The notes under the pieces were generated by a model, which saw only the letters and a program-made list of their open reading frames with translations, searched no databases and was not told the origin of the DNA. From the NCBI GenBank assembly GCA_964361075.1, contig CAYHZL010000187.1, forward strand, positions 1 to 6,639: a stretch of DNA of 6,639 nucleotides, written 5' to 3'. Position numbers and translations under genes: made by a program. Shown here piece by piece: positions 6,501 to 6,639 of the stretch. The first letter of the stretch is position 1; the number at the start of each line of letters is the position of its first letter. Origin of the DNA: CAYHZL01 sp964361075 (GTDB lineage Bacteria > Bacteroidota > Ignavibacteria > UBA10030 > UBA8401).

Positions 6501-6555
6501 CCAAGGGTCACGAAGTGATGGCTTCGCCAGATGTTCCAAGGGGATGGCTTTGCCA
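6501..6555. repeat. Imperfect tandem repeat with three small triloop hairpins
   Basis: Two units begin with CCAAGGG (6501 and 6536) and each contains ATGGCTT-C/T-GCCA. Three 4-bp stems with 3-base loops are visible: TCAC-GAA-GTGA (6508-6518), TGGC-TTC-GCCA (6519-6529) and TGGC-TTT-GCCA (6545-6555). The first unit carries an 11-base insertion relative to the second, corresponding to the first hairpin. The stretch lies upstream of the TetR promoter and encodes nothing convincing. It looks like a dispersed intergenic repeat, truncated or diverged; the rest of 6556-6639 shows only a weak 5-bp inverted repeat at 6607-6624. Confidence 0.5.
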
Positions 6556-6639
6556 CCTTCGGCATAATTTCAGTATTTCCAAAAAACAAAAACGAATCCC
6601 CCGTCCCGATTAAAAAGCAAATCGTGACACCCCCTTTTC

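Noticed and set aside
6380..6589. A 69-residue minus-strand open frame overlapping the TetR start
   Set aside because: It runs through the hairpin repeats and the TetR promoter, overlaps the first codons of the regulator in another frame, and has no family resemblance.

Overview
The window carries three genes, all on the minus strand. In order of transcription (right to left) they are a TetR-family repressor (6405-5782), a TonB-dependent outer-membrane receptor (5537-3111) and a second, diverged TonB-dependent receptor (2768-210). Both receptors have the layout typical of the Bacteroidota/Ignavibacteriota/Chlorobiota group: signal peptide, carboxypeptidase-regulatory-like (CarboxypepD_reg-like) domain, plug and beta-barrel ending in Phe. 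Base composition is moderately AT-rich. Both receptor genes have recognisable Shine-Dalgarno sequences, which fits Ignavibacteria/Chlorobi-type genomes better than classic Bacteroidia, where such sites are often absent. The taxonomic placement is an inference from style, not from a marker gene.

Layout. 1-209: a hairpin with a T-run, a short motif repeated elsewhere in the window, and a bidirectional intrinsic terminator that closes the receptor genes. 210-2768: receptor 1. 2769-3110: a 342-base gap with an AT-rich leader, an 11-bp perfect hairpin and a 167-base block bounded by 14-bp inverted repeats and filled with short palindromes. 3111-5537: receptor 2. 5538-5781: a gap mostly filled by a 149-base palindromic element with near-perfect 20-bp terminal inverted repeats. 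5782-6405: the TetR regulator. 6406-6639: a good sigma70-type promoter for the regulator, a cluster of small triloop hairpins, and the window edge.

How it may work: the receptors would import a scarce, large or chelated substrate across the outer membrane using TonB-ExbBD energy, and the TetR protein is a candidate local regulator. No SusD-like lipoprotein, periplasmic binding protein, ABC transporter, efflux pump or riboswitch is visible, so the substrate cannot be named. The coding content is ordinary. The more unusual feature is that each of the intergenic gaps carries a different palindromic repeat type, two of them bounded by inverted repeats like non-autonomous mobile elements. I saw no convincing new multi-gene system.
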